Assembly (NCBI RefSeq): GCF_029910215.1
Contig: NZ_CP110396.1
Location: 62,001-126,000 of the forward strand
DNA: 64,000 bases
Direction: 5' to 3'
DNA from: Paraburkholderia sp. D15
GTDB taxonomy: Bacteria > Pseudomonadota > Gammaproteobacteria > Burkholderiales > Burkholderiaceae
Each line of letters opens with the position of its first letter. Positions within the stretch are counted from its first letter, which is position 1. The position numbers and the translations under genes are program-made. Below, in pieces: positions 54,855 through 63,928 of the stretch. The notes below the pieces were generated by a model. The model saw nothing but the letters and a program-made list of their open reading frames with translations. It ran no database searches and was not told the DNA's origin.

Positions 54855-56672
54855 ATGCAGGATGCGTCGATCGTCAATTCGCGGGATCTGGAGTTTCAGC
54901 TGTTCGAAGTCCTCGACGCCGAGGCGCTCACGCGCCGCCCGCGTCACGCGGACCACAGCCGCGAGACCTTCGTCGCGGCGCTCGATACCGCGCACGCGGT
55001 CGCCGTCGACACATTCGCCACGCACAATCGTCTCGCCGACGAACACGAGCCGCACTTCGACGGCCAGCGCGTGAGCGTGCTCCCCGAAGTGAAACACGCC
55101 CTCGACGCGATGCGCGCCACCGGTTTTCTCGCCGCGGGCAAGGACTACGAATGGGGCGGCATGCAGTTGCCCTCGGTGATCGCGTTCGCGTGCCTGTCGC
55201 TGTTCAAGAGCGCCAACATCGCCACCGCGTCGTACGCGATGCTGACCACCGCGAACGCGAATGTGATCGAACGGTTCGGCAGCGACGCGCAGAAGCGCAA
55301 ATATCTGCGCGCGCTGTTCGAGGGCCGCGCGTTCGGCACCATGGCGCTGACCGAACCGCAGGCCGGTTCGAGCCTTTCCGATCTCGTCACGAGCGCCACG
55401 CCCAACGAGGACGGCACCTATTCGATTCGCGGCAACAAGATTTTCATTTCGGGCGGCGATCACGAACTGAGCGAAAACATCGTGCATCTGGTGCTCGCGC
55501 GAATTCCCGGCGGCCCGGCGGGCGTCAAGGGCATCTCGCTGTTTACCGTGCCGAAGTATCACGTCGACGCGAACGGCGAGCGCGGCGAGCGCAACGACGT
55601 CGCGCTCGCGGGACTGATCCACAAGATGGGCTGGCGCGGCACGACCTCCACGATGCTGTCGTTCGGCGAGCATGGCGCATGCATCGGCGAACTGGTGGGC
55701 GAACCGCATCAAGGTCTCGCGGCGATGTTCCATATGATGAACGAGGCGCGTATCGGCGTCGGTCTCGGCGCGGTGATGCTCGGCTATCGCGGCTACCTCG
55801 CGTCGCTCGACTATGCGCGCGAGCGGCCGCAAGGGCGTCGTCCGGACAACAAGAATCCGCTCGATCCGCAATTGCCGCTGATCGAACACGCGGACGTGCG
55901 TCGCATGTTGCTCGCGCAAAAAGCCTATGTGGAAGGCGCATACGCGTTGTGCCTGTACGCCGCGCGTCTGGTCGACGAACAGCACACCGGCGAGACCGAC
56001 GCGGCGCGCGCCGAAGCGGGCCTGCTGCTCGATCTGCTGACGCCGGTGGTGAAGTCGTGGCCGTCGCAATGGTGTCTGGAGGCGAACAGCCTCGCGATCC
56101 AGATTCACGGCGGCTACGGTTACACGCGCGAATATCCGGTCGAGCAGTTCTATCGCGACAACCGGCTGAACATGATTCACGAAGGCACGCACGGCATCCA
56201 GGCGATCGATCTGCTGGGTCGCAAGGTGGTCATGAAACAAGGTGCGGCGCTAGCGTTGTTGATGCGCGAGATCGAGCGCACGATCGACGCGGCGCGCGCT
56301 CATCCCGCGTTGCATGCGCATGCCGATGCACTCGGTCATGCATCGCGCGATCTGGCCGATACGGTGAAGGCGCTGCTGCCCACGCTCGCCGCCGACAGCG
56401 AACGCGCGCTCGCCAATGCCAATGCGTTTCTCGAAGCCTTCGGCCATATCGTGATCGCGTGGACGTGGCTGCGCCAGGCGATCGTCGCGAACGCGGCGCT
56501 GGCTTTACCCGGCGCCGGCGCCGACAGCAGCGCGGACGCGGACTTCTATCGCGGCAAGCTGCACGCATGCCAATGGTTCTTCCGCTGGGAACTGCCACGC
56601 GTCGCGTTGATGCTCGACACATTGCGCCGTCTGGACGACACCACGCTGTCGATGGCGCCGTCGTGGTTCTGA
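54855..56672 (+). CDS. Acyl-CoA dehydrogenase (about 600-residue FadE type)
   Basis: 605 residues from the ATG at 54855 (MQDASIVNSRDLEFQ). N-terminal helical domain, middle beta domain with TMALTEPQAGSSLSD, the FAD/acyl segment IHGGYGYTREYPVEQFYRD, and catalytic Glu in IHEGTHGIQAIDLLGR. The extra C-terminal helical domain (about 470-605) marks the long FadE-like subgroup. It would perform the first step of beta-oxidation with electrons passed to ETF. Paired head to head with an acyl-CoA ligase over a 258-base shared upstream region, in which no operator was recognised. Confidence 0.9.
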   Translation: MQDASIVNSRDLEFQLFEVLDAEALTRRPRHADHSRETFVAALDTAHAVAVDTFATHNRLADEHEPHFDGQRVSVLPEVKHALDAMRATGFLAAGKDYEWGGMQLPSVIAFACLSLFKSANIATASYAMLTTANANVIERFGSDAQKRKYLRALFEGRAFGTMALTEPQAGSSLSDLVTSATPNEDGTYSIRGNKIFISGGDHELSENIVHLVLARIPGGPAGVKGISLFTVPKYHVDANGERGERNDVALAGLIHKMGWRGTTSTMLSFGEHGACIGELVGEPHQGLAAMFHMMNEARIGVGLGAVMLGYRGYLASLDYARERPQGRRPDNKNPLDPQLPLIEHADVRRMLLAQKAYVEGAYALCLYAARLVDEQHTGETDAARAEAGLLLDLLTPVVKSWPSQWCLEANSLAIQIHGGYGYTREYPVEQFYRDNRLNMIHEGTHGIQAIDLLGRKVVMKQGAALALLMREIERTIDAARAHPALHAHADALGHASRDLADTVKALLPTLAADSERALANANAFLEAFGHIVIAWTWLRQAIVANAALALPGAGADSSADADFYRGKLHACQWFFRWELPRVALMLDTLRRLDDTTLSMAPSWF

Positions 56673-56904
56673 TCGCGGCGCAGCTTAGCGCACCACATAG
56701 TGCGACGCCTGGCGCAATGGTCAGTTTTTCCAGCATGAGCGCGTCGGCTGGAGTATTGTTTAAGCGCGCCGGGAGCGCCGCGGCATCACTCTTCTACAAG
56801 ACAGGGGCTCCTCGCGAGTAGACAAGTACTCGCAAGCGCGTGGTTTTTGCCTGCAACGAAGTGACATCACTCAGCGACATCAACTTTTCGAGGATGGAGA
56901 AAAC

Positions 56905-57264
56905 GTGAAAACAGTCAATCTATTGAAGGCGCTCGGCATTGCATTGTGTGTCACGGTGGCATCCAGCGCCTACGCGCAATCCAGCGACGCGATGGCGTCG
57001 GGCAGCATGGCCGCGCCGGCGAAGAGCATGAAGAAGACGGACCGCTCGCTCGGTCTGCAAGTGCGCAAGGCGCTTGCGAAAGCCCAGGGCTTCGACGTGT
57101 CGAACGTGTTCGTGCGCGCGCGCGGCGGCGCGGTGACGTTGACCGGTTCAGTGCCCGACGGCGCGCAGATCCCGCAGGCGGAAGAAGTCGCCAAGGGCGT
57201 GGCCGGCGTGAAGTCGGTGAACAACAAGCTGACGATCGGCACGCAAGGCGGCAGCGGCGGCTGA
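56905..57264 (+). CDS. Periplasmic BON-domain protein
   Basis: 119 residues from a GTG start with GGAG five bases ahead. The signal peptide (LLKALGIALCVTVASSAYA-Q) is followed by a Ser/Met/Lys-rich linker and one BON domain (about 48-112: SLGLQVRKALAKAQGFDVSN, GAVTLTGSVPDGAQIPQAEE). A Gly/Ser tail ends it. BON proteins bind phospholipid or envelope components and are often stress-induced (OsmY-like). It stands alone; the 230 bases ahead hold its promoter, not clearly recognisable. Confidence 0.85.
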   Translation: MKTVNLLKALGIALCVTVASSAYAQSSDAMASGSMAAPAKSMKKTDRSLGLQVRKALAKAQGFDVSNVFVRARGGAVTLTGSVPDGAQIPQAEEVAKGVAGVKSVNNKLTIGTQGGSGG

Positions 57265-57530
57265 ACACCGCGTCGTTGATCGAAGTCAACGCAAGCTCAT
57301 TCAACCCACCCCCGCGTAGTACGACGAAGTCCGTGGACGACGAGCCGCACCGCCGGTCGCGAAGCGCGAAAGCGGCGCGGCTCGCCGTCCCGTCATCTGT
57401 CGTCTGAAGTGATTCACCGCCGGAAAGCCGCGCAACAGTTAGCGATCCTAGCTTCCCGCCTGCCTCGTCGACACCCCTCTTCCGCTGCTTACCGTCCCGC
57501 GCGGCGGCACAATCTTCATACCAGCCCATG
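57265..57530. other. Intergenic region after the BON gene
   Basis: About 400 bases separate the BON gene from the diguanylate cyclase. This first part shows no gene, repeat or RNA that I can support. It has several small GC-rich inverted repeats of the kind common in this genome. A candidate terminator lies at its end. Confidence 0.45.
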
Positions 57531-57549
57531 CGCCACACGTGGCGTTTTT
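57531..57549 (+). terminator. Candidate intrinsic terminator or hairpin
   Basis: CGCCA-CACG-TGGCG followed by TTTTT. The stem is only five pairs and lies about 265 bases past the BON stop, so it may instead belong to an unannotated short transcript or be chance. Confidence 0.4.
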
Positions 57550-57661
57550 GTATGTGACCAAGTGACGATCAGCCGCTAGAATGCGCGCTTGCACGCACTT
57601 TGCGGTCCGGCCTGACCGCGCGATGCTTTCGCCGCCCTTTCACGTCCACCTTATTCGTCGC

Positions 57662-59023
57662 ATGAAAAGCAGCATCATGAGCCTGGCGGTTAACCGCCGC
57701 CACCGCCTTGCTGCCTGCGCGGTTTCCGGGGTGCTGCTGGGCACGGTGCTCGCCGTGCTGCCGGTCGCGAGCCGTCCCGTGGCGACCGTCGCGCCGTTCC
57801 TGCCGCTCTTCACGATGGCCGTGATCGCCACCGAAGGGCTCACCGCCTTTCTGCTGTGGACGCAATTCATGATCACGCGCGCCGCGTTTCTGGCCGCGCT
57901 GGCCGGTGCGTACGTGTACACGGCATCGACGGTCGCCGTGCAATTGCTGGCATTCCCAGGCGTGTTCTCTCCGACCGGCCTGCTCGGCGCGAGCCCGCAA
58001 AGCGCGGTGTGGATCTGGGCGTTCTGGCATGGCGGCTCGCCGTTGCTCGTGGTGGTCGCGCTGTGGGCGCGCTGGCGTTACCCGGTGCCGCTGACCGCGC
58101 AAGGCGCGGCGGCGCGCATCGGCAGTGCGCTGCTGCTGGGGCCGTTGCTGCTGTCGCTGCTGCTCTGCTACGTGGCGATCCGTCACGCGGACTGGTTTCC
58201 CTCCCTGGTCGAAGGCGGCTCCTATCAGCGGCGTCTGCATAGTCCATCCGGGATCGGCCTCGCGCTGCTCAGCGCGGCCGCGTTCGTCTGCCTCGTCGCC
58301 ACCACGCGTTTGCGCACGATGCTCGACCTGTGGCTCGGCGTCGCGATGCTCGCCGGTCTCGGCGACATCGTCGTGACGCTGGCGGCGAACTCGCGTTTCA
58401 GCGTCGGCTGGTATGTCGCGCGGGTGGCGTCGGTGATGGCGTCGAGCACCGTGCTCGGCGTGCTGATCTGGGAAATCAGCCACCTGTACCGCGAATTGCA
58501 CAAGGCCAACGCGCGGCTCAGCGAATTCGCGTCGCGCGACGGTCTCACCGGCCTCTACAACCGCCGCTATTTCGACGAACGTTATCCGGAAGCGCTGACG
58601 CGCGCCCAGGCCGCGCCGTATCCGCTGACGGTGATGATGGTGGACATCGACCACTTCAAGCGCTTCAACGACACGCTCGGCCATCTGCATGGCGACGACA
58701 CGCTGACCGCCGTCGCCGCCGTGTTGCAGGCGAGCCTGCGGCGCAGCGGCGACTTCATCGCGCGCTACGGCGGCGAGGAGTTCGTGGTGGTGTTGCCGGA
58801 TTGCGGCGCGCAGCTCGCGAGCCAGCTGGCCGAGCGGCTGCGGGTCGCGGTCGTGCAGCGCGGCGTGCCCGCGCCGTTTACGCCGGCGGGCCGGGTGACG
58901 GTCTCGGTGGGCGTTGCGACGACGCGCGCGAGTCAGGCGGCCACGCCGGAGGTTCTGCTTGCGCAGGCCGACGCGGCGCTGTACCGGGCGAAGGAAGCCG
59001 GACGCAATCGCGTCGCGGCGTGA
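57662..59023 (+). CDS. Diguanylate cyclase with MASE4-like membrane sensor
   Basis: 453 residues from the ATG at 57662. Residues about 15-275 form a multi-helix membrane sensor resembling MASE4 (PLFTMAVIATEGLTAFLLWT, GVFSPTGLLGASPQSAVWIW, FWHGGSPLLVV). A GGDEF domain follows with the active motif RYGGEEF, the metal aspartate in VDIDHFKRFND and an RxxD inhibitory site (RSGD) five residues before GGEEF. It should make cyclic di-GMP, with product inhibition, in response to an unknown membrane signal. Given the giant adhesin elsewhere in the window, surface attachment is a plausible output, but no direct link is visible. The start is uncertain within about 30 codons. Confidence 0.88.
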   Translation: MKSSIMSLAVNRRHRLAACAVSGVLLGTVLAVLPVASRPVATVAPFLPLFTMAVIATEGLTAFLLWTQFMITRAAFLAALAGAYVYTASTVAVQLLAFPGVFSPTGLLGASPQSAVWIWAFWHGGSPLLVVVALWARWRYPVPLTAQGAAARIGSALLLGPLLLSLLLCYVAIRHADWFPSLVEGGSYQRRLHSPSGIGLALLSAAAFVCLVATTRLRTMLDLWLGVAMLAGLGDIVVTLAANSRFSVGWYVARVASVMASSTVLGVLIWEISHLYRELHKANARLSEFASRDGLTGLYNRRYFDERYPEALTRAQAAPYPLTVMMVDIDHFKRFNDTLGHLHGDDTLTAVAAVLQASLRRSGDFIARYGGEEFVVVLPDCGAQLASQLAERLRVAVVQRGVPAPFTPAGRVTVSVGVATTRASQAATPEVLLAQADAALYRAKEAGRNRVAA

Positions 59024-59078
59024 GGATCGCCGGCGCTAGCCGGCGCGATTGAATAAATAAACTCCCGGCGTCCGGCGT

Positions 59079-59294
59079 TCAGCCGACCCAATGCCCCGGC
59101 ACCCATTGCCAGTGATTGCCTTCCCAGCGGTAATGGCCCTTCACCCAGTGATAGCCCGGCGCGGGCGAGGCCGGTACGACTTCCACCAGCGGCGCGGGCT
59201 GTGGCGGACGGGCGGGTTCCACCACACAGGCGGACAGCAGCGCGGCGCACAGGCCGGCGAGCGAAACAGCGCGAATGGACGGTCCGATTTTCAT
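59079..59294 (-). CDS. YXWGXW-repeat lipoprotein
   Basis: 71 residues. Lipoprotein signal with the lipobox LLSAC (C23), then a Pro-rich linker and two Tyr/Trp/His repeats (GYHWVKGHYRWEGNHWQWVP GHW read in parts). The family is widespread in Burkholderiales, surface- or periplasm-exposed, and of unknown function. A related partial gene lies at the right edge of the window, so two copies flank the DUF1501/ECF block. GGAG precedes the ATG. Confidence 0.85.
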   Translation of the reverse strand: MKIGPSIRAVSLAGLCAALLSACVVEPARPPQPAPLVEVVPASPAPGYHWVKGHYRWEGNHWQWVPGHWVG

Positions 59295-59360
59295 TTTTCC
59301 TCTCCTGGATGTTGTTGAATAAGCCGGCTTGTGCCGGTTTTTGATTTACCGCGGGTCATG

Positions 59361-60536
59361 CTAGGCACGCACGATGCCCGTCAACGGCCGCACTGCCGCC
59401 GACGACGACGCAGACGCACCGCCGCCGAACAGCGCGTTCGCCGTGCGCTGCGGATCGAGTCCGAGGCTTTCGCCGGCCGTTCCGGCGATCACCGCATCGA
59501 GCGAGGTGGTCGGTTTCAGATCGCGCCCCTCGTACAGCTGATGCGGCGCGAGCCCCGGCCAGTCCGACATGACACGCCCGCCCGCCACCGACCCGCCCAG
59601 CACCATCGCCACCGATCCGGTGCCATGGTCGGTGCCGCCGGTGCCATTGGCGGCGGCGGTGCGGCCGAACTCGGTCGCCACCAGCACGGTCGTCTTGCTC
59701 CATGCCGGTCCCATGCCGTCGCGCAGCGCCGCGAGCATCGTGTCGAGCGCCTTCAACTGGTTGGCGAGGCGCGGATTCTGCGCGCTGTGCGTGTCCCAGC
59801 CGCCGGTTTCGATCATCGCGATGCGCGGGCCGTCGTCGCGCGCCAGAAAACCGGCGGCGAGCTTGCCGAGGCTGGCCGGGTCCTGACGCGCACTGGCGTC
59901 GCCCGCGAGGCCGCGCGCGGCCATCGCCGATTCCCATAGCGGCCGCAGTTGCGCGTCCTGGTCGTAGAGCTGCGAGACCCGCGTGAGCAGATCGTCGGGC
60001 GCCTGCGGCAACGCGGACGGCGCATACGACGTCACCTGCGCGGGACCGCGTAGCGCCATCGGCACGGTTGGCGCGAAGGCGATCGCGTTCTCGCGCGTGG
60101 CCGGCAATTGCGCGACGAGGCGGTTCAGCCAGCCGTCCTTCATCTGATACGGCGACGCGCCGCCGGTCTCCAGCACGTTCTGGCCATCGAAATGCGAGCG
60201 GTCGCGATACGGCGACGCCACTGCGTGCACGAAGAGCGCCTGGCGGTTCGCATACATCGCGGCGGTCTGCGCGAGAGACGGATGCAGCGCGAAGGTGCCG
60301 TCGAGCCGGGTCGCGTTCGAGGTATCGATCGCCAGCGCGCCGCGCAGATTCGCATACGCGGGTTCGGCGTACGGCACCACGATGTTCAGACCGTCGGCCG
60401 CGCCGCGCTGGATCACGAAGACGAAACGGCGATCGGTGGCGACGCTCGCGAAGGCGATGCGCGGGGCCACCAGCAGCGCGCCCGCGCCCACGGCGGCGAC
60501 GTTGAGGAATTTGCGGCGTGACAACATGGCATTCAT
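59361..60536 (-). CDS. DUF1501 protein, Tat-exported
   Basis: 391 residues. The twin-arginine signal SRRKFLNVAAVGAGALLVAP is at the N-terminus. The mature part is a DUF1501 (alkaline-phosphatase/sulfatase-like fold) with GAADGLNIVVPY, SHFDGQNVLE, GGWDTHSAQN, EFGRTAAANGTGGTDHGTGS. The Asp/His residues in the last two segments could bind metal. The start overlaps the stop of the DUF1800 gene by four bases (ATGA). DUF1800/DUF1501 pairs are very common and their role is unknown; export to the periplasm through Tat suggests a cofactor-loaded enzyme. Confidence 0.9.
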   Translation of the reverse strand: MNAMLSRRKFLNVAAVGAGALLVAPRIAFASVATDRRFVFVIQRGAADGLNIVVPYAEPAYANLRGALAIDTSNATRLDGTFALHPSLAQTAAMYANRQALFVHAVASPYRDRSHFDGQNVLETGGASPYQMKDGWLNRLVAQLPATRENAIAFAPTVPMALRGPAQVTSYAPSALPQAPDDLLTRVSQLYDQDAQLRPLWESAMAARGLAGDASARQDPASLGKLAAGFLARDDGPRIAMIETGGWDTHSAQNPRLANQLKALDTMLAALRDGMGPAWSKTTVLVATEFGRTAAANGTGGTDHGTGSVAMVLGGSVAGGRVMSDWPGLAPHQLYEGRDLKPTTSLDAVIAGTAGESLGLDPQRTANALFGGGASASSSAAVRPLTGIVRA

Positions 60537-62125
60537 CTCCGTTGAAAGTCGGGCGACACCAGCAACAAGGCGATCGCCGTCGACGCGCTTTCGGCGCGCC
60601 CCACCGCGGTCGCGGTCGGCGCGCTGAGCGAGCCCGCCGTCAAGGTCTGGCCGAGCGCGCGCGCGTCGAGCCGGTCGCCGACCCGCGACGCGAACCGCTG
60701 CGCCATCTCGACGCGCCGCACCAGCGCATCGGGCGCGGCCCAGCTCGCGGCGATGTCGTCGTAACCCGCGGGCGAGCCCGGCCGCCAGACCGGCTGGCCG
60801 AGTTGCGTGAGAAGCGGCGCGGTCTGCAGATTGCCGAGGTCCTGCCAGCCGAGACCGCGCATCGACGAAATGGTCCATTCCCATGGCGTCTTGAACTTGA
60901 GCGGCGTCGGCGACCACGCTTCATGACTGTCGAGCAGCGCGCGATAGACGGCCGGCAGATCGCCGCCGCTGCGCGCGAACACGCCGGCCAGCCGCTCGCT
61001 CACGCCGGGCGGCGGGTTGTCGCCGACGAAATGGCGCGCCAGTTTGCCGCCGATGTGCTGCGCGGTCGCCGGCGACGCGGCCAGGTCGTGCAGCACCGCG
61101 AGCGCCTGCTCCTCGCCGGGCTGGTCGTAGCGGCGGCCCATGATGGTGCGCGAGCCCGGCTCATGCAGCGCGGCGCGAAACACGAAACTGCCGGGCGCTG
61201 CGTCCGGCTGCGCGCCGAAACGGCGTGCGTTGGCGTTGGCGTTCGCACCGGGACCGGCGGCGACGCTCCAGCCGGTCAGCGCGCGAGCGAATTCGGTGAC
61301 GTCGTCCTGGCTGTAGCCGCTGCGCACGCCGAGCGTATGCAGCTCCATGATTTCGCGCGCGAGGTTTTCGTTGAGTCCGCGCTTACGCTCCGGATTGCGC
61401 TGCTCGGCGCGCAGCGCGGCCATGCTGTCGGGACCGACCGAGCGCGTCTGATCGAGAAACAGCTGCATCGCGGGATGACGTTCGACCGCCACCAGCATGT
61501 CCTCGAAGCGGCCGAGCACGTGCGGGCGGATCGCTTCGGCTTCGAAGGAACCGGCGAGCGCGGCGACGCCGGGTTTTTCGGTGGAGACGGCGAAGTGGTT
61601 CGCCCAGAAATGCACCAGCCGCTCGACGAACGGCGTCTGCGTGGTCAGCGCGCTCGCGACCCGCGCATTCACGGACGAGCGGTACAGGTCGACGATTTCG
61701 CCGCGCATGGCTTTGCGTTCTGCCTGGCGGGCGGTTTGAGCGGGGTCTTGCGGCGGGGTTTGTGCGGCGCTTTGGGTCGCGTTCCGGCTCGCGTTCTGCG
61801 CATTCTGTTGACGGCCGCCTTGCGCGCCGAACGGCGTTCCCGGTTGCGGTACGCCGCGCGCAGTCGCCGGATTGCCCGTCGCGCCCGCTTCGGCTTGCGC
61901 TTGCCGGTTCTGCTGATTGAACTGCATGCGCTGCTGCAACAACTCGGTCGAGAGCGCCACCGAGTCCGGCTGGCCAGCCCACGCGGCAGGCCGTGGCTGA
62001 TACTGCTCCAGTTGCGCGAGCAACCATCCTTTCGGATCGGCGGGCGGCGTATCGTCGGCCCGCGCACCCAGGCCGAAGCGATTCAGCGCAATCGCGGCGG
62101 CGTTCAGATTCGGTGAGTTAGCCAT
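60533..62125 (-). CDS. DUF1800 protein
   Basis: 530 residues beginning MANSPNLNAAAIALNRFGLG, the typical start of DUF1800, with a long Gln/Asn/Ala-rich low-complexity insert near residues 65-115. HFWANHFAVS, LNENLAREIMELHTLGVRSG and GRRYDQPGEEQALAVL are family segments. No signal peptide is obvious; the Tat-dependent DUF1501 partner may carry it out or it may stay cytoplasmic. It is translationally coupled to the DUF1501 gene. Function unknown. Confidence 0.9.
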   Translation of the reverse strand: MANSPNLNAAAIALNRFGLGARADDTPPADPKGWLLAQLEQYQPRPAAWAGQPDSVALSTELLQQRMQFNQQNRQAQAEAGATGNPATARGVPQPGTPFGAQGGRQQNAQNASRNATQSAAQTPPQDPAQTARQAERKAMRGEIVDLYRSSVNARVASALTTQTPFVERLVHFWANHFAVSTEKPGVAALAGSFEAEAIRPHVLGRFEDMLVAVERHPAMQLFLDQTRSVGPDSMAALRAEQRNPERKRGLNENLAREIMELHTLGVRSGYSQDDVTEFARALTGWSVAAGPGANANANARRFGAQPDAAPGSFVFRAALHEPGSRTIMGRRYDQPGEEQALAVLHDLAASPATAQHIGGKLARHFVGDNPPPGVSERLAGVFARSGGDLPAVYRALLDSHEAWSPTPLKFKTPWEWTISSMRGLGWQDLGNLQTAPLLTQLGQPVWRPGSPAGYDDIAASWAAPDALVRRVEMAQRFASRVGDRLDARALGQTLTAGSLSAPTATAVGRAESASTAIALLLVSPDFQRR

Positions 62126-62198
62126 ATCGTCCTCGTCGGCGTTCGATATGGATTAAACGGCGCTCGCGGGCAAATCCGTCGCACCGTCTTGCGTTTTT

Positions 62199-62783
62199 TT
62201 AGTTGGCCGACGCACCGCTGGACGGTTGAACCGTGCCGCCGGCCTGGTTCGTTTGACTTGCCTGGCTCGCCTGAGCATTCTGCTTGCCCTGCCCGCCGGG
62301 CTTTTTCGCATTCGCCGCCGCTTGCGTCTCGCGCCATTGCCCCCGCACTTTCAAACTCTCCGCGAATGCCACCCGCTCTTCCGGCGACAACGTCGACGCG
62401 AAATCGGCGACGCTGCCTTCCACGTCCGCGCGCAGATTGCTGTCGGCGGCGCGCACGCGGGCAAGCGCGGCGTCGAGCGCGGCGCGGTCGAACTGCGGCG
62501 CGGCCAGCAGACGCAACACCTCGCGACGGCCTTCACGGCCCTCGCGCGCATAGTCGCGGCCCTCGCGGCGCGCTTTCTTCAACCCGTCGACGAACGCCTT
62601 CTGCCGATCGGCCGACAACGGCTCGGCGGCGAAACGCAGCGCGTGTTGCTGCGCAGCCGCCGCCGCGTTCGTCGCGCGATGCGTGGCGAACCACTGATAC
62701 GCGCCGCCCGCAATTGCACCGAGCAAAAACACATTGACCACCAGCGACGCCGCCAGTACGAATTTCCACGACCGGCCGTTCAT
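62199..62783 (-). CDS. Membrane-anchored periplasmic heavy-metal-sensor-like protein
   Basis: 194 residues: one N-terminal membrane helix (WKFVLAASLVVNVFLLGAIA), then a helical, Arg/Ala-rich periplasmic domain of the metal-resistance/CnrR-like class (LSADRQKAFVDGLKKARREG, LSPEERVAFAESLKVRG), and a Gln/Ser/Asn-rich tail. It overlaps the anti-sigma-like gene by four bases. Such proteins often modulate ECF sigma/anti-sigma pairs. No clear metal ligand cluster is present, so 'metal' describes the family only. Confidence 0.8.
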   Translation of the reverse strand: MNGRSWKFVLAASLVVNVFLLGAIAGGAYQWFATHRATNAAAAAQQHALRFAAEPLSADRQKAFVDGLKKARREGRDYAREGREGRREVLRLLAAPQFDRAALDAALARVRAADSNLRADVEGSVADFASTLSPEERVAFAESLKVRGQWRETQAAANAKKPGGQGKQNAQASQASQTNQAGGTVQPSSGASAN

Positions 62784-63205
62784 TCGCCGCTCCAATCGGC
62801 GGAAGTCCCGCCAAAACTCGAAGTTAAATAAGAAGACTCGTGCACCGGCGCCACCGATCCGGTCACCACGAAGAACGACACGGCGAACGCGCCCGCCACG
62901 CCGCCTAGCAGGCCGACGCCCGCCACCGCCGCGCCCGACCACCACCAGCGGCGCGGCGTGCCGGCCGGGCCCGGCTGTCGCACCGGCGCGCCACGCAGAA
63001 CCCGTTCGCGCAGCGCCACGCTGGGCGGCTCGACCTTGTCGGCGGCGAGCCACGCGTCGAGACCGGCGGCCTCGTCGAGCAGCGCATCGGCCTGCGCGCG
63101 GTGCAGCGTCGCCCACGCCTGCGCCGCCGCGCGCTCCTGCTGCGGCCAGCGGCGCGCATCGGCGCCATAGGCTTCGACGATCTGTTGAAATCTTTCGGGC
63201 GTCAT
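62780..63205 (-). CDS. Putative anti-sigma factor
   Basis: 141 residues: a cytoplasmic helical N-terminus (about 1-85, FQQIVEAYGADARRWPQQER), one membrane helix (WWWSGAAVAGVGLLGGVAG, extended by AFAVSFFVV) and a short periplasmic tail. Overlaps the sigma gene by four bases at its start and the sensor-like gene by four bases at its end. Layout and size suit a membrane-bound anti-sigma factor for the adjacent ECF sigma; there is no zinc (ZAS) motif. Confidence 0.8.
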   Translation of the reverse strand: MTPERFQQIVEAYGADARRWPQQERAAAQAWATLHRAQADALLDEAAGLDAWLAADKVEPPSVALRERVLRGAPVRQPGPAGTPRRWWWSGAAVAGVGLLGGVAGAFAVSFFVVTGSVAPVHESSYLTSSFGGTSADWSGE

Positions 63206-63762
63206 GATTTGTCCTTGCTAAGGCCGCGGTCGGCCAGTTGAGCGCGCAGATTGCGGCGCGCGCGCGCCAGCAGGCTTTCCAGCGCATCGACGGTGATCCC
63301 CATCAGGGCGGCGGCGTCGATGTTCGACATGTCCTGGTAGTAATTCAGCACCAGCGCCTCGCGTTGCCGCGCGGGCAGCGCGGCGAGCGCGGCGCGCACC
63401 CGCTCGTCCTGGGCGCGCGCTTCCAGTTGCGCGTCGGGCAGCGCGGCCGGATCGGGCTGGTCCGGCAGTTCTTCATACGGATCTTCACGACGGCCACGCA
63501 GACGGTCGTAGCAAAGATTGAGCGCGACACGATGCACCCACGTGTCGAACTTCGCCTCGCCCTCGCGCCAGCGCGCCGCGTGCTTCCAGATCCGCACGAA
63601 CACCTCCTGGGCCACGTCTTCGGCTTCCATGCGGTCGCCCAGCATGCGCGTGGCGAGCGCCAACAGGCGCGGCAGCTTGCGCGCGACGAGCGAACGCACG
63701 GCGGCCGGGTCCTGCCGGCCGACCTGCTCGAGCAGTTCCGCGTCGGGATCGCGTTCACTCAA
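63202..63762 (-). CDS. ECF-family RNA polymerase sigma factor
   Basis: 186 residues. Region 2 is EDVAQEVFVRIWKHAARWRE to FDTWVHRVALNLCYDRLRGR, region 4 is ALPARQREALVLNYYQDMSN followed by the helix-turn-helix AAALMGITVDALESLLARAR. First gene of the chain sigma, anti-sigma, sensor-like protein, each overlapping the next by four bases, so they are made in fixed ratio. The chain probably continues to DUF1800/DUF1501 after a 73-base gap. No autoregulatory promoter motif was recognised in 63763-63928. Confidence 0.92.
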   Translation of the reverse strand: MSERDPDAELLEQVGRQDPAAVRSLVARKLPRLLALATRMLGDRMEAEDVAQEVFVRIWKHAARWREGEAKFDTWVHRVALNLCYDRLRGRREDPYEELPDQPDPAALPDAQLEARAQDERVRAALAALPARQREALVLNYYQDMSNIDAAALMGITVDALESLLARARRNLRAQLADRGLSKDKS

Positions 63763-63928
63763 GGCGTGGCGCTCCCCGGCGCGCGTTGGATGGAAAGGTC
63801 ATTGCCCGGTTCGTTGCATGGGCGGCTTTTTTGCGTGACTCGCTGCCTGACTGGCAGTCTGACTCATCGCCCGACTCGTCCCCGCTCATGCCCGGCCGAT
63901 GCCGGCCCGCTGTCTGGTTCATGCGCGC